The notes below the pieces were generated by a model that was not told the DNA's origin, did no database searches, and saw only the letters and a list, made by a program, of their open reading frames with translations. This document shows positions 34,063 to 42,157 of a DNA stretch of 64,000 bases, piece after piece. Each line of letters begins with the position of its first letter. Within the stretch, counting starts at the first letter, position 1. Location: the NCBI GenBank assembly GCA_964424105.1, contig CAYRHJ010000034.1, positions 48,099-112,098 of the forward strand, read 5' to 3'. The position numbers and the translations under genes are program-made. This DNA comes from CAYRHJ01 sp964424105. Lineage in GTDB: Bacteria > Planctomycetota > Phycisphaerae > UBA1845.

Positions 34063-34689
34063 TCACCAATGGCAAACGATTTTGAAGCGGACGGCTGACC
34101 CGTCTCCCACGGGTTCCTTGGTTCCTTGAATTTCATTGACGTCGGTGAAGATGCCGGTCTGACTGAGACGGGTTTTGAATTCGTACAGGTCGCGATGCTC
34201 CAGGGCGAAGCCTTCGAGGGTGAGCTTGCGGGGCGCTTCCAGCATGATGACGGTGGTTTGGACGTTGTCTTTCGCGGGTGCGGGGGTGTTTTTGGGAACG
34301 AGGCTGCGATCCCCGCGTTGGGGAGTGGGTGGGTCGGTGGCGACGGAGATGAGCCAGATTTCATCGGCGAGTGCGCGGGAGATCATGGCCAACAGGCCGG
34401 ACCATCGTCGCTTGGCGCGGAGTGCGTCGGCGCGGTCGAGTTCGGCGTGCAGGGAGTGTGTTTCCTCGCGAAGGCGGTTCAGTTTTTCGCTGGACTCTTG
34501 AATGGAGGCCAGCACGGAACTTCGTTCGTTGCGGAGGCGGATGACCTGGTGCTGTCGGGAGAGTTCCAGGCCGACGGGTGCGGCGCTGATCGCGGCGGTG
34601 GTGAGCAGCGTGAAGGTCCACGCTCGGATGCGTCGACGTTTTCGCCGCTCGGCGATTTGATGTTCTGGGATGAGGTTGATACCGATCAC
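34063..34689 (-). CDS. pilN: PilN-like pilus assembly protein
   Basis: 208 residues. It opens with IGINLIPEH, matching the conserved INLLP-type N-terminus of PilN that binds PilM in the cytoplasm. A basic stretch and one membrane helix (TFTLLTTAAISAAPVGL) follow, then a coiled coil (EKLNRLREETHSLHAELDRA) and a periplasmic ferredoxin-like domain. Its ATG overlaps the PilM stop as ATGA, so the two are translationally coupled and probably made in equal amounts, as expected for partners. Confidence 0.88.
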   Translation of the reverse strand: MIGINLIPEHQIAERRKRRRIRAWTFTLLTTAAISAAPVGLELSRQHQVIRLRNERSSVLASIQESSEKLNRLREETHSLHAELDRADALRAKRRWSGLLAMISRALADEIWLISVATDPPTPQRGDRSLVPKNTPAPAKDNVQTTVIMLEAPRKLTLEGFALEHRDLYEFKTRLSQTGIFTDVNEIQGTKEPVGDGSAVRFKIVCHW

Positions 34690-35825
34690 GAGATCATCTC
34701 CTCTTCGATGGCCAGTCCGATGGCGGCGGCGTAGGGGTCGAGCGATTCACGAATGTGGGCAGCGACGGTTAAGGCGGAAGGTTGGTCGCGGATGATGGAA
34801 TCCAGGGAGCGAACTTTGATGCCGAGTTTTTGGGCGAGGAAGCGATCCAGCCCGATGGTGGCTGCTCCCCCGCCGACCAGGATCAGTTCGTCGGCGTTGC
34901 GTTCGGGATAACAGCGCATGACGTATTCGTAGGAACGTTCGATCTCCTGGGCGGTCTGGTTCAGGTCGTGGCTTAGGATGTTTTGGATCATGACGGCGAT
35001 TTCGTCGGCCTGTTGATTCTGGTTTTTGGCAGAATCGGCAGTGGAGATTGCATTGCTGGCGGCGATTCCGTGATCGCGTTTGTGAAACTCGGCGGCGTCT
35101 TCGGAAACGCCGAGGGCGGCGGCGATCGACTGGGTCCATGCAGCGCCGCCGTTTCCCAGGGCGCGGACTAAGACGGGCGAGTGATTGACGCAGACGGCTA
35201 GTCTCATCATGCGTTGGCCTACGTCGAGCACGCCCCAAATGGAATTAGGCTCGACGTCGGCGCGGGTTCGCAACATGGTGCCCACGCGAGCCAGGGCGCA
35301 GGCGGTGGCATCGACGCACTCGCAATCTAAGCCCATGGCGGCGACGAGCGTGTTGACGGCTTGGACGTGCTGTTTCTTGGCGGCGACTCCGATGGCGGTG
35401 GTTCGGGTGGTTTGCGAAGGGGGGACTCGCCAGTAGCTCAGTGCGGAATCGTCGGCGGCGACGTTCATGACGCGGCGGAGTTCCCAGGCGAGGGCTTCGC
35501 CAAATCGGTCGGAGGACTCCATGTCGCCGCGGTTGGGGACTTCGAGGGCGTGGACTTCCAGTTCGGGGACGCTCAAGCCGGCGAGGACTCGTCGACCTTG
35601 GTAGTCGGCTTGGATCAAGGCTCGGCGGATGCGTTTGGCGAAGCCGTCGGACGATTGGAGTCCGGCTTCCGAATCCCTGCGGGACCATTGGGCGAGTCTG
35701 GTTACGACCCAGCGGTTTTGGTCGCGTTCGAGTTGGGCGGCGCGGATGGTGGTGGGTCCGACGTCCAACCCGATGGCGGAACAGGTCGTGGCGCTGAGTT
35801 TGATTTTTTTGAGTAGCGTGGTCAC
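34686..35825 (-). CDS. pilM: PilM-like actin-fold pilus assembly protein
   Basis: 379 residues of the PilM/FtsA-type ATPase family. GLDVGPTTIRAAQL is the phosphate-1 motif, WGVLDVGQRMMRLAV the phosphate-2 motif and ADELILVGGGAATIGL the adenosine motif. PilM is a cytoplasmic ring that binds PilN and couples the assembly ATPases to the membrane complex. The length matches the family. It is the first of three coupled genes (M, N, O). The start at 35825 begins MTTLLKKIKLS. The upstream gap to pilC carries repeats P3 and a 19-base tandem array. Confidence 0.9.
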   Translation of the reverse strand: MTTLLKKIKLSATTCSAIGLDVGPTTIRAAQLERDQNRWVVTRLAQWSRRDSEAGLQSSDGFAKRIRRALIQADYQGRRVLAGLSVPELEVHALEVPNRGDMESSDRFGEALAWELRRVMNVAADDSALSYWRVPPSQTTRTTAIGVAAKKQHVQAVNTLVAAMGLDCECVDATACALARVGTMLRTRADVEPNSIWGVLDVGQRMMRLAVCVNHSPVLVRALGNGGAAWTQSIAAALGVSEDAAEFHKRDHGIAASNAISTADSAKNQNQQADEIAVMIQNILSHDLNQTAQEIERSYEYVMRCYPERNADELILVGGGAATIGLDRFLAQKLGIKVRSLDSIIRDQPSALTVAAHIRESLDPYAAAIGLAIEEEMIS

Positions 35826-35906
35826 GGGAGCTTATCCGCTTGCAGGTCGAATCGGTGGTTGGCCGATGCGAGATTGCGTTTTGTATTCGATGTTACCGCT
35901 CGCATT

Positions 35907-36101
35907 CTGGATTCCGGCGTTGGCCGGAATGACGTTGGGTGCGCTCCGCGGGGGACCGCTCGCTGACGGACCGCTCGCTTTGCGCTCGCGGCTCGTAAGG
36001 GACCGCTCCCTCAGGGTCGAAGGTTGGAAAGTTAGAAGGTTGGAAGGTGGAAGGTTGGGAACTTGAACCTCGAACCTTCTAACCTTCGAACCTTCCAACC
36101 C
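35907..36101. repeat. Repeat cluster C, A, D fragments and octamer palindrome P3
   Basis: Element C lies at 35907-35933, element A at 35969-35994, and palindrome P3 at 36015-36101. P3 is an inverted near-copy of P2 (30342-30437), so these two elements bracket the segment holding pilM, N, O, the PilP-like gene and three pseudopilins. Confidence 0.8.
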
Positions 36102-36129
36102 CAATTCCGCTTGCGGCTCGTTCATTCCG

Positions 36130-36300
36130 TCACAGTTTGTACATTTGGTCACAGTTCGCACCTTCAGTCACAGTTCGCCCATTTGGTCACAGTTCGCACC
36201 TTCAGTCACAGTTCGTACATTTGGTCACAGTTCGCACATTCAGTTACAGTTGGTTCATTCAATTACAGTTCTTTCATTCCGTCACAGTTCGTTCATTGGG
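36130..36300. repeat. 19-bp tandem repeat array, nine copies, abutting pilC
   Basis: Nine head-to-tail 19-base units of the form TCACAGTTCGTACATTTGG fill this stretch without spacers. The first six are alternating variants (ending TTTGG or TTCAG); the last three are more diverged. The array ends at the base before the pilC stop codon (36301-36303), and the stop TTA itself resembles the start of a tenth unit. In the pilC-to-pilM intergenic RNA or DNA the units could serve as protein sites. Confidence 0.9.
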
Positions 36301-37524
36301 TTACAACACGGAGGTCATGTCGAAGAGGGGCATGAATAGGCTGATGGAGACGGCTCCGACAACCAAGCCCATGATAATCAGGATGACCGGTTCGAGGAGC
36401 TTGGTCACGGCATTGATCAGTTCGGCGTTGTCTTCGTCGAGTACGTCGGCGATGTAGCAAGCGGCGGTGCCCAGTTGACCGGAGTTTTCCCCGGTGCGAA
36501 TGGCGTGGCAGATGGGGGGTGAAATGAGGCCTGAGGCTTCCAGCGCGGAGCTGAGAGTGCCGCCGCATGTCACTTCGGTTTCCATGTCTCGATAGAGTTT
36601 TTGGAACTGCCGGTTGCGGGTCACGCCGCGGGCCAATTCGATGGCTTCGATGACTCCCACGCGGGCTTCGATGAGCATGCCCAACACCCGAAAGGATTCG
36701 GCTTGGATGAGGGCCGATATGAGCCGTCCGACGAGTGGAATGCGTGGCGTCCAATCACTGATCCATTGTCGGCCTGTGTCGGATCGGATGGTGAAGACGA
36801 TGGCGCTGGTGCCGAGCAGGAGGGCGGCTAGTGGGAGGTACCAATAGGACTTGGTCCATTCGCCGAGGGCCAGTAGAAAGGAGGTGGAGGCGGGCAGTTC
36901 GACGCCGAGGGTATGGAACATTCCGCCGAATCTTGGGAGAACGAAGAAGAGGAGGGAGCTGGTGATTCCCAGGGATAGGAGTGTGAGGAGGGTGGGGTAG
37001 GCGGTCGCGCCGATGATTTTGTTTCGGACGACTCGGCGCTGCCCGACCATTTTAGCGAGCCGGTTGAACATTTCGGGCAGGTTTGCGCTGGCTTCGCCGG
37101 CGGCGATGATGGCGGCGTAGGCGGTGTCGAAGGTTCGGGGGAATCTGAGCAGGGCGTTTCCGAGGGGTGCTCCTTCCTCGATGTCGGAGATGATCCTGCG
37201 GATCATGCGGTTGTGGTGGGGTTTGGTGAATTGGCGGGCGACGGCTTGTAGGGCGGGTACGACTCCGCTGCCGGAGGCGAGGAGCATGGCCATCTGCCTG
37301 GTGAAGAGTGCGAGTTGCTTGACGGGCAGCCTGACTTGGGAGTCGTCGACGCGGGCGGATTCCTTTTTGCGTTTCAAGGGCGTGGGATCGGAGGCGGGTT
37401 TCATCTGGGTGACGAAGAGGTCTTTTTTGCGGAGGACGTCGGTGGCAGTTCGCATGTCGGCGGACTCGATGCGATCGATGACTTGCTTTCCTGTTCGGTC
37501 GACGGCTTGGTATTCGAGCAGCAT
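36301..37524 (-). CDS. pilC: PilC/GspF inner-membrane platform protein
   Basis: 407 residues with two T2SSF domains. Each starts with the hallmark LALFTRQMAMLLASGSGVVP and ESFRVLGMLIEARVGVIEAI; each is followed by GENSGQL- or GEASANL-type motifs. Three membrane helices are visible (about residues 175-200, 220-240 and 375-400, the last LEPVILIIMGLVVGAVSISL). PilC/GspF forms the rotating platform on which pilin subunits are added. It follows pilB on the same strand with a repeat-filled gap of about 475 bases. Confidence 0.93.
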   Translation of the reverse strand: MLLEYQAVDRTGKQVIDRIESADMRTATDVLRKKDLFVTQMKPASDPTPLKRKKESARVDDSQVRLPVKQLALFTRQMAMLLASGSGVVPALQAVARQFTKPHHNRMIRRIISDIEEGAPLGNALLRFPRTFDTAYAAIIAAGEASANLPEMFNRLAKMVGQRRVVRNKIIGATAYPTLLTLLSLGITSSLLFFVLPRFGGMFHTLGVELPASTSFLLALGEWTKSYWYLPLAALLLGTSAIVFTIRSDTGRQWISDWTPRIPLVGRLISALIQAESFRVLGMLIEARVGVIEAIELARGVTRNRQFQKLYRDMETEVTCGGTLSSALEASGLISPPICHAIRTGENSGQLGTAACYIADVLDEDNAELINAVTKLLEPVILIIMGLVVGAVSISLFMPLFDMTSVL

Positions 37525-38000
37525 GGGATTACCTCTTGCTAACTATAGGTTCAAGAATCGAGTTCCCCACGGCTGAGGCGATGGGACACTGTTGCTCTGA
37601 ATTCCGGCGAACGCCGGAATGACGGAACGCGGCACGTTGACTGAAGGGGGTCGCGGCGCGGAGTTGCGCGCGCTCCGCGGGGGACCGCTCCCTGACGGTC
37701 GCGGCTCTGAAAGAGAGCGCTTCCGGACGGACCGCTCGCTTTGCGCTCGCGGCTCGTAAAGACCGCTTCCGGACGGACCGCTCGCTTTGCGTTCGCGGCT
37801 CGTTAATTGGCGGGTGAGACCCGCCGTACGAACGCCGATCATCGGGTCCCCCACCTCCAAAGGAGGTTGGCCACCCGGCCCTACGAACTCGCTCCGCGTT
37901 CATCATCGGCTCCCCCACCTCCAAAGAAGGTGTGCCACCCGGCCAGTATTGTTGGAATGCTTGAATGTTTCCGATCGCATGCGCATTGTTCGACGCCCTT
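37525..38000. repeat. Repeat cluster between pilB and pilC
   Basis: Element C at 37599-37624, D-type and A-type elements between about 37680 and 37803, and hairpin B twice (37847-37876 and 37911-37943). The open frames on the minus strand translate these elements. No gene is supported. Confidence 0.8.
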
Positions 38001-39944
38001 TCAGTTTGACAGTTCTATGGTTGCGTGGTCTGGCTCCGAAGCGACCGTGAGGAGGTCAAGCTCGTGGGCTTGGGCGTGGCGGGGATCGGCGTTTCGAGCA
38101 CGTTGCTGGTGATCGGCGTTTCGAGCGCGTTGTTGGTCATCGGTGCTTCGAGCGCGTTGTTGGTCGTCGACGTTTCGGGATTTCAGGCCTAGGGCGGCGG
38201 AGTTTTCGGCGGCGGTGGCGCTGGTTTTTTGAATAGGCTCGGCGGCTTCGGCGCGGGTGACGCGGAGAACTTCTTCGAGTGTGGATTCGCCGCGATCGAC
38301 GACGTCGAGCGCTTTTTCGCGCAGGCCTTTCCAATGGCGTTTGACGAGCGTTTTGCGCAGGTCTGATTCGGGTTCGGGGCCTTGGATTTTTCGCTGCAGC
38401 TCGGCGTCGAACTGTAGGACTTCGTAGATGCCGGTTCGTCCGCGGAAGCCGGTCATGTGGCACTCGCGGCAGCCTTCGCCGCGTTGGAAGAGTTCATTGG
38501 CGCGGTGTTCCCAGCCGACGGAGGCGAGCAGATCGGCGGATGGGTAATAGGAGGTTTTGCAGGATGAGCAGATTCGCCGTGGGAGTCGCTGTGCGACGAC
38601 GCCGATGACGGAGGAGGCCATGAGGAACGGCTCGATACCCATGTCGAGGAGTCGGGCGACGGCACCGGGGCAGTCGTTGGTGTGCATGGTGGAAAGGACG
38701 AGGTGTCCGGTGAGTGCGGCTTGGACGGCGACGCGAGCGGTGTCGACGTCGCGCATTTCGCCGATCATGACGATGTCGGGGTCTTGTCGCAGGATGGATC
38801 GCAGGGCACGGGAGAAGGTCAGCCCGACCTGATCGTTGACCTGAATCTGAGTGATCATGGAGAGTTGATATTCGACGGGGTCTTCGACGGTGACGATGTT
38901 CTTGGTTCGGTCGTTGAGCAGTTCGAGTGCGGAATAGAGGGTGGTGGTTTTTCCGCTGCCAGTGGGTCCGGTGACGAGGAGTAGGCCGTAGGGGGTGCGG
39001 AGCATGTTTTGAACGATTCGCAGGTCTTCACCGCGCAGGCCTAGGTCGCTGAGTTCGAAGCTGAGGTTGGCCTTGTCGAGGATGCGGATGACGATTTTTT
39101 CACCGAGTACGGTGGGCATGCTGGAAACGCGGAGGTCGACTTCTCGGCCATCGGCGACGAGGTGGACGCGTCCTTCTTGTGGCAGTCGTCGTTCGGAGAT
39201 GTCCATTTTTCCGATGACCTTGATACGGGAGACGATCTGGGCGTGCATGCCCTTGGGGGGTTTGAATAATTCGCGGAGTTGTCCGTCGACACGGTAGCGG
39301 ATGTGGGTGGAGGCGCGGTCCGGCTCGATGTGGATGTCGGAGGCGCCGTCGCGCATGGCGGTGAGGATGATGAGATTGACGAGGTTGATGACGGGTGACC
39401 CTTCGACGAGTTGATCGAGGTCGGTGACGGGCCCTTCGTCGACGGCTTCGTTGTCGTCGATTTGGACGTCGGATTCTTCGATGGAGGCCATGAAGGCATC
39501 GACGGTGACTTCCTTGGTCAGGTATTTCTGTTGAAATTCGTCGATGTTTTTTTCGAGTGCGAGGACGGGTCTGATCTGGCAGCCGGTGAGGTCTCGCAGC
39601 CGGTCGAGTGTGGGCAGTGACTGTGGATCGGTCATGGCGACGGTGAGTTCGTCGAGGACGCGGAAGATGGGGAGGACCTTGAGCCGTTCGGCTTCTTCTT
39701 TGGGGATGCTCTTGGCGGCAGCGGGATCGATGAGTCCGTGTCGGAGGACGCACCCTTTGACGCCGAGTCGCTTGCCGAGGGCGTTGACGAGTGAGGTGGC
39801 GGTGATGGCACCGATGTCGATGAGGTTGGCGCCGAGCCTTCCGCCGTCGGCGGCTTGCATGGCTAGGGCCTCGGTCAACTGGTCGGTGGTGATCAGTTGA
39901 TCTTTGAGGAGCTGTTCGCCGATTTTGAGGTTCTTGCCGATCAT
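38001..39944 (-). CDS. pilB: PilB/GspE assembly ATPase with repeat-bearing C-terminus
   Basis: 647 residues. A GspE N-terminal domain (LKIGEQLLKDQLITTDQLTE, with LIDIGAI) is followed by the ATPase core: DIHIEP, Walker A GPTGSGKTTT (326-335), Asp box VTVEDPVEYQ, Walker B DPDIVMIGEMRD with catalytic Glu396, and His box TGHLVLSTMHT. The zinc tetracysteine is intact: CSSC (459-462) and CREC (492-495). It powers pilin polymerisation. The last 80 residues are unusual: three roughly 10-residue units DDQQRARSTD/DDQQRARNAD/HQQRARNAD, encoded by 30-base tandem repeats around 38090-38165. This tail is outside the conserved fold. The STAS gene ends 26 bases upstream. Confidence 0.95.
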   Translation of the reverse strand: MIGKNLKIGEQLLKDQLITTDQLTEALAMQAADGGRLGANLIDIGAITATSLVNALGKRLGVKGCVLRHGLIDPAAAKSIPKEEAERLKVLPIFRVLDELTVAMTDPQSLPTLDRLRDLTGCQIRPVLALEKNIDEFQQKYLTKEVTVDAFMASIEESDVQIDDNEAVDEGPVTDLDQLVEGSPVINLVNLIILTAMRDGASDIHIEPDRASTHIRYRVDGQLRELFKPPKGMHAQIVSRIKVIGKMDISERRLPQEGRVHLVADGREVDLRVSSMPTVLGEKIVIRILDKANLSFELSDLGLRGEDLRIVQNMLRTPYGLLLVTGPTGSGKTTTLYSALELLNDRTKNIVTVEDPVEYQLSMITQIQVNDQVGLTFSRALRSILRQDPDIVMIGEMRDVDTARVAVQAALTGHLVLSTMHTNDCPGAVARLLDMGIEPFLMASSVIGVVAQRLPRRICSSCKTSYYPSADLLASVGWEHRANELFQRGEGCRECHMTGFRGRTGIYEVLQFDAELQRKIQGPEPESDLRKTLVKRHWKGLREKALDVVDRGESTLEEVLRVTRAEAAEPIQKTSATAAENSAALGLKSRNVDDQQRARSTDDQQRARNADHQQRARNADPRHAQAHELDLLTVASEPDHATIELSN

Positions 39945-39970
39945 GGTTTTTGAACGATTTCCATCTGGGT

Positions 39971-40306
39971 TTACAAGAAGCTCCGCACGGCGGCGTCGAC
40001 GTCTTCGAAGAACTGAAAGCGGCCTGACAGCCCGGTCAGCTCCATGATTTCGCGACAGGTGGGAGTGACGCCGGCGAGTTTGAGTTGCTGGCTGCGGGCG
40101 ACCATTTCATTGGAAACCTGGACGAGCGTTTCCAGGGCGATGCTGTCCATGTAGGGCACGGATTCCATGGCTACGACCACGCGGGGGTTGTGGCCATTGA
40201 CGCACTCGCGGAGTACGGCGGCGAATTCGGCGGCGCCCTCTTCTACGAGAGCGTCCTGCGGTTCGCAAACTTGTGCGGTTCCGACGATGCGTCGTTCGAT
40301 TTTCAT
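39971..40306 (-). CDS. STAS-domain protein (anti-sigma factor antagonist-like)
   Basis: 111 residues forming one STAS domain. The loop VPYMDSIALETLV contains the Ser that is phosphorylated in SpoIIAA-like antagonists, followed by the usual helix and VTPTCREIMELTGL. Such proteins relay partner-switching signals to anti-sigma factors or other targets, controlled by kinase and PP2C phosphatase; neither is next to it here. Its ATG overlaps the stop of the degenerate GGDEF gene as ATGA, so translation is coupled. Its place just before pilB suggests control of pilus assembly. Confidence 0.85.
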   Translation of the reverse strand: MKIERRIVGTAQVCEPQDALVEEGAAEFAAVLRECVNGHNPRVVVAMESVPYMDSIALETLVQVSNEMVARSQQLKLAGVTPTCREIMELTGLSGRFQFFEDVDAAVRSFL

Positions 40307-42063
40307 GGTGTCGGTTCCTTGGCGGCGGGTTGCGGTGTTGTTGCTGATGACTCGGACGAGTCGTGGGGGGCCGCTCGCTTTGCGCTCGCGGCTCGTAAGG
40401 GATCGCCCGCTTGCGGTCGCGGGTCTGATAAGAAATCGCTTCCTGCCGGACCGCTCCCTGACGGTCGCGGGTCTGAAAGAGGTGGTTGCGAGGCGGTATC
40501 GGCGATGGTCGGTCGATCGACCCGTCGCTCCGCGCTAATCATCGGCTCCCCCACCTCCAAAGGAGGTGGGCCACCCGACGAGTCGTGGGGGGCCGCTCCC
40601 GTGCGGTCGTGGTTCGTAAAGACCGCTCGCTTTGCGTTCGCGGCTCGTAAGGGATCGCTCGCGTTCTGGATTGCGGCGTTGGCCGGAATGACGGAAGTTG
40701 CGTTCTGGATTGCGGCGTTGGCCGGCGGGGCGGCTTGCGCTGGCGGGGCGGTGTGCGCCGGGGGGGCGGCGACGTCACTGGTTACGCGTTCGTTTCGTTG
40801 CCTGGCGTATTGAACCAGTCGAACGGCATGGGCGACCAATTGTCTGGCGGGCGGAGTTTGGGTTCCGCTGCCGGCGACGCCGCAGCGAATCTCCAGGCCT
40901 TTGGAGACGAGGCTTTGTGCGGCGGGCAGCTTGGACAAGCGGTCCATGAGTTGGTAGGCGATGAGTGTGGCCAATTCGGAATCGACGCGGCGGAGCATGA
41001 GCAGGAATCGAGAATCGTCGAAACGTCCGAGCAGGTCGTCGGGTCGGAGGCGTTGCTGCAAGGCGGCGCTGAGTTGATAGATGAGGTCGTCGGCAGCGTC
41101 CCAGCGGCCGTCGTCGAGTAGTTGTCGCAGGCCTTCGACGGAGATGACGGCGAGCGCGACGGGTTCGCCGTGTTGAAAGGACTCCGCGGCGGTGCGTTCG
41201 CATTCATCGAGGAATGCATCGCGTGTCATCAAGCCGGAAACGGGATCGGTGGTGGAAGCGGATCGGCTGCGTCGGACCTCGCTGAGCGAGGTCCAGAATT
41301 GGGCGATCAATTTTTCCCAGGTTTGGAGCCAGACCCTGCGGGCGTTGACTTCGGCGAGTCGTCCGACGCAGACCAGACCGATGGAACGGGTGCCTTGCCG
41401 GATGGGGAAGCACCAGTCGACGGCTGGGGGCGATTCGTTTGCGGTGGTATTGGCGGCGAGGGCCAAGATCAATTCGCCTTGTGCGACGTCGCCGGCGTAG
41501 TAGGACCGTCCGGTGGTGGCGACGTGTCCGAGGATACCCTTTCGCGCGGAGAAGACGGTCTCGTTGTCGGGGTGTTCCATGGCCCGCATGGGGACCATGG
41601 TTTCGCCTTCGCTGAGGATGCGGTAGGTGCGGACGTGTGTGGCGAGGCAATGGGTGTAGAGCAAGTTTCGAATGAACTCGTCGAAGTCCGGCCAGGGATC
41701 GGTGCTGAAGCGGTGCCGTTCGAGCCAGTCGTCGAATTGCATGATGGTGTGTCGAATGGCGTCGAGGTCAACGGAAGCTTGGGCGATGAGGCCATTTGCT
41801 GATGAGTCGGTTGTGTGCAGGTCGAGTTCGCGGCTTGCGGACCAGTGGGCCATCCCGACGATGGCGGCTGATCCCGCGAGGAGTGTGGCGAAGGTGATGG
41901 AGTCGTTCCAGAAGGGGACGTTGGTGGTGGTCTGGACGACGATGATCCAGAAGATGGCACAGGTGATGCCCAACCAGGTGGCTTTTCGCAGACCGATGAG
42001 CCGGGCGCCGATGGCGGCGCTGAGGACGATGGGAAACCAGGGAAGCATTATGTTTAACAGCAT
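40303..42063 (-). CDS. Membrane protein with GAF-like and degenerate GGDEF domain; tail built from dispersed repeats
   Basis: 586 residues. Three N-terminal membrane helices (about 8-75), a GAF-like sensor region (about 125-245), then a GGDEF-type domain (about 270-425). The signature site reads GRFDDSRFLLML (346-357) instead of GGDEF, so diguanylate cyclase activity is very unlikely; a regulatory or c-di-GMP-binding role is possible. From about residue 430 to the end (some 155 residues) the sequence is encoded by dispersed elements: C gives PANAAIQNA twice, A gives PLRAANAKRA and PLRAASAKRA, B gives GPPPLEVGEPMI. The stop overlaps the STAS start as ATGA. The repeat-derived tail therefore lies within a coupled gene. 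Confidence 0.8.
   Translation of the reverse strand: MLLNIMLPWFPIVLSAAIGARLIGLRKATWLGITCAIFWIIVVQTTTNVPFWNDSITFATLLAGSAAIVGMAHWSASRELDLHTTDSSANGLIAQASVDLDAIRHTIMQFDDWLERHRFSTDPWPDFDEFIRNLLYTHCLATHVRTYRILSEGETMVPMRAMEHPDNETVFSARKGILGHVATTGRSYYAGDVAQGELILALAANTTANESPPAVDWCFPIRQGTRSIGLVCVGRLAEVNARRVWLQTWEKLIAQFWTSLSEVRRSRSASTTDPVSGLMTRDAFLDECERTAAESFQHGEPVALAVISVEGLRQLLDDGRWDAADDLIYQLSAALQQRLRPDDLLGRFDDSRFLLMLRRVDSELATLIAYQLMDRLSKLPAAQSLVSKGLEIRCGVAGSGTQTPPARQLVAHAVRLVQYARQRNERVTSDVAAPPAHTAPPAQAAPPANAAIQNATSVIPANAAIQNASDPLRAANAKRAVFTNHDRTGAAPHDSSGGPPPLEVGEPMISAERRVDRPTIADTASQPPLSDPRPSGSGPAGSDFLSDPRPQAGDPLRAASAKRAAPHDSSESSATTPQPAAKEPTP
40368..40725. repeat. Dispersed elements A, B, C, D inside a coding region
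   Basis: Element A at 40368-40399 and about 40619-40651, D-type near 40455-40485, hairpin B at 40546-40577, and element C at 40667-40692 and about 40703-40725. All are in frame in the GGDEF-like gene. Confidence 0.85.
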
Positions 42064-42157
42064 GATGATGTCGCTCCGATCATTCGATGTAACCGACCTG
42101 CGAGGGCAAGTGCCGGCAACTGCCTTTCATTTTTTGTTGGTCCGACTGTTCGATTTT

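Noticed and set aside
36130..36300. CRISPR array
   Set aside because: The 19-base units are directly adjacent without spacers of unique sequence, and no cas gene is present.
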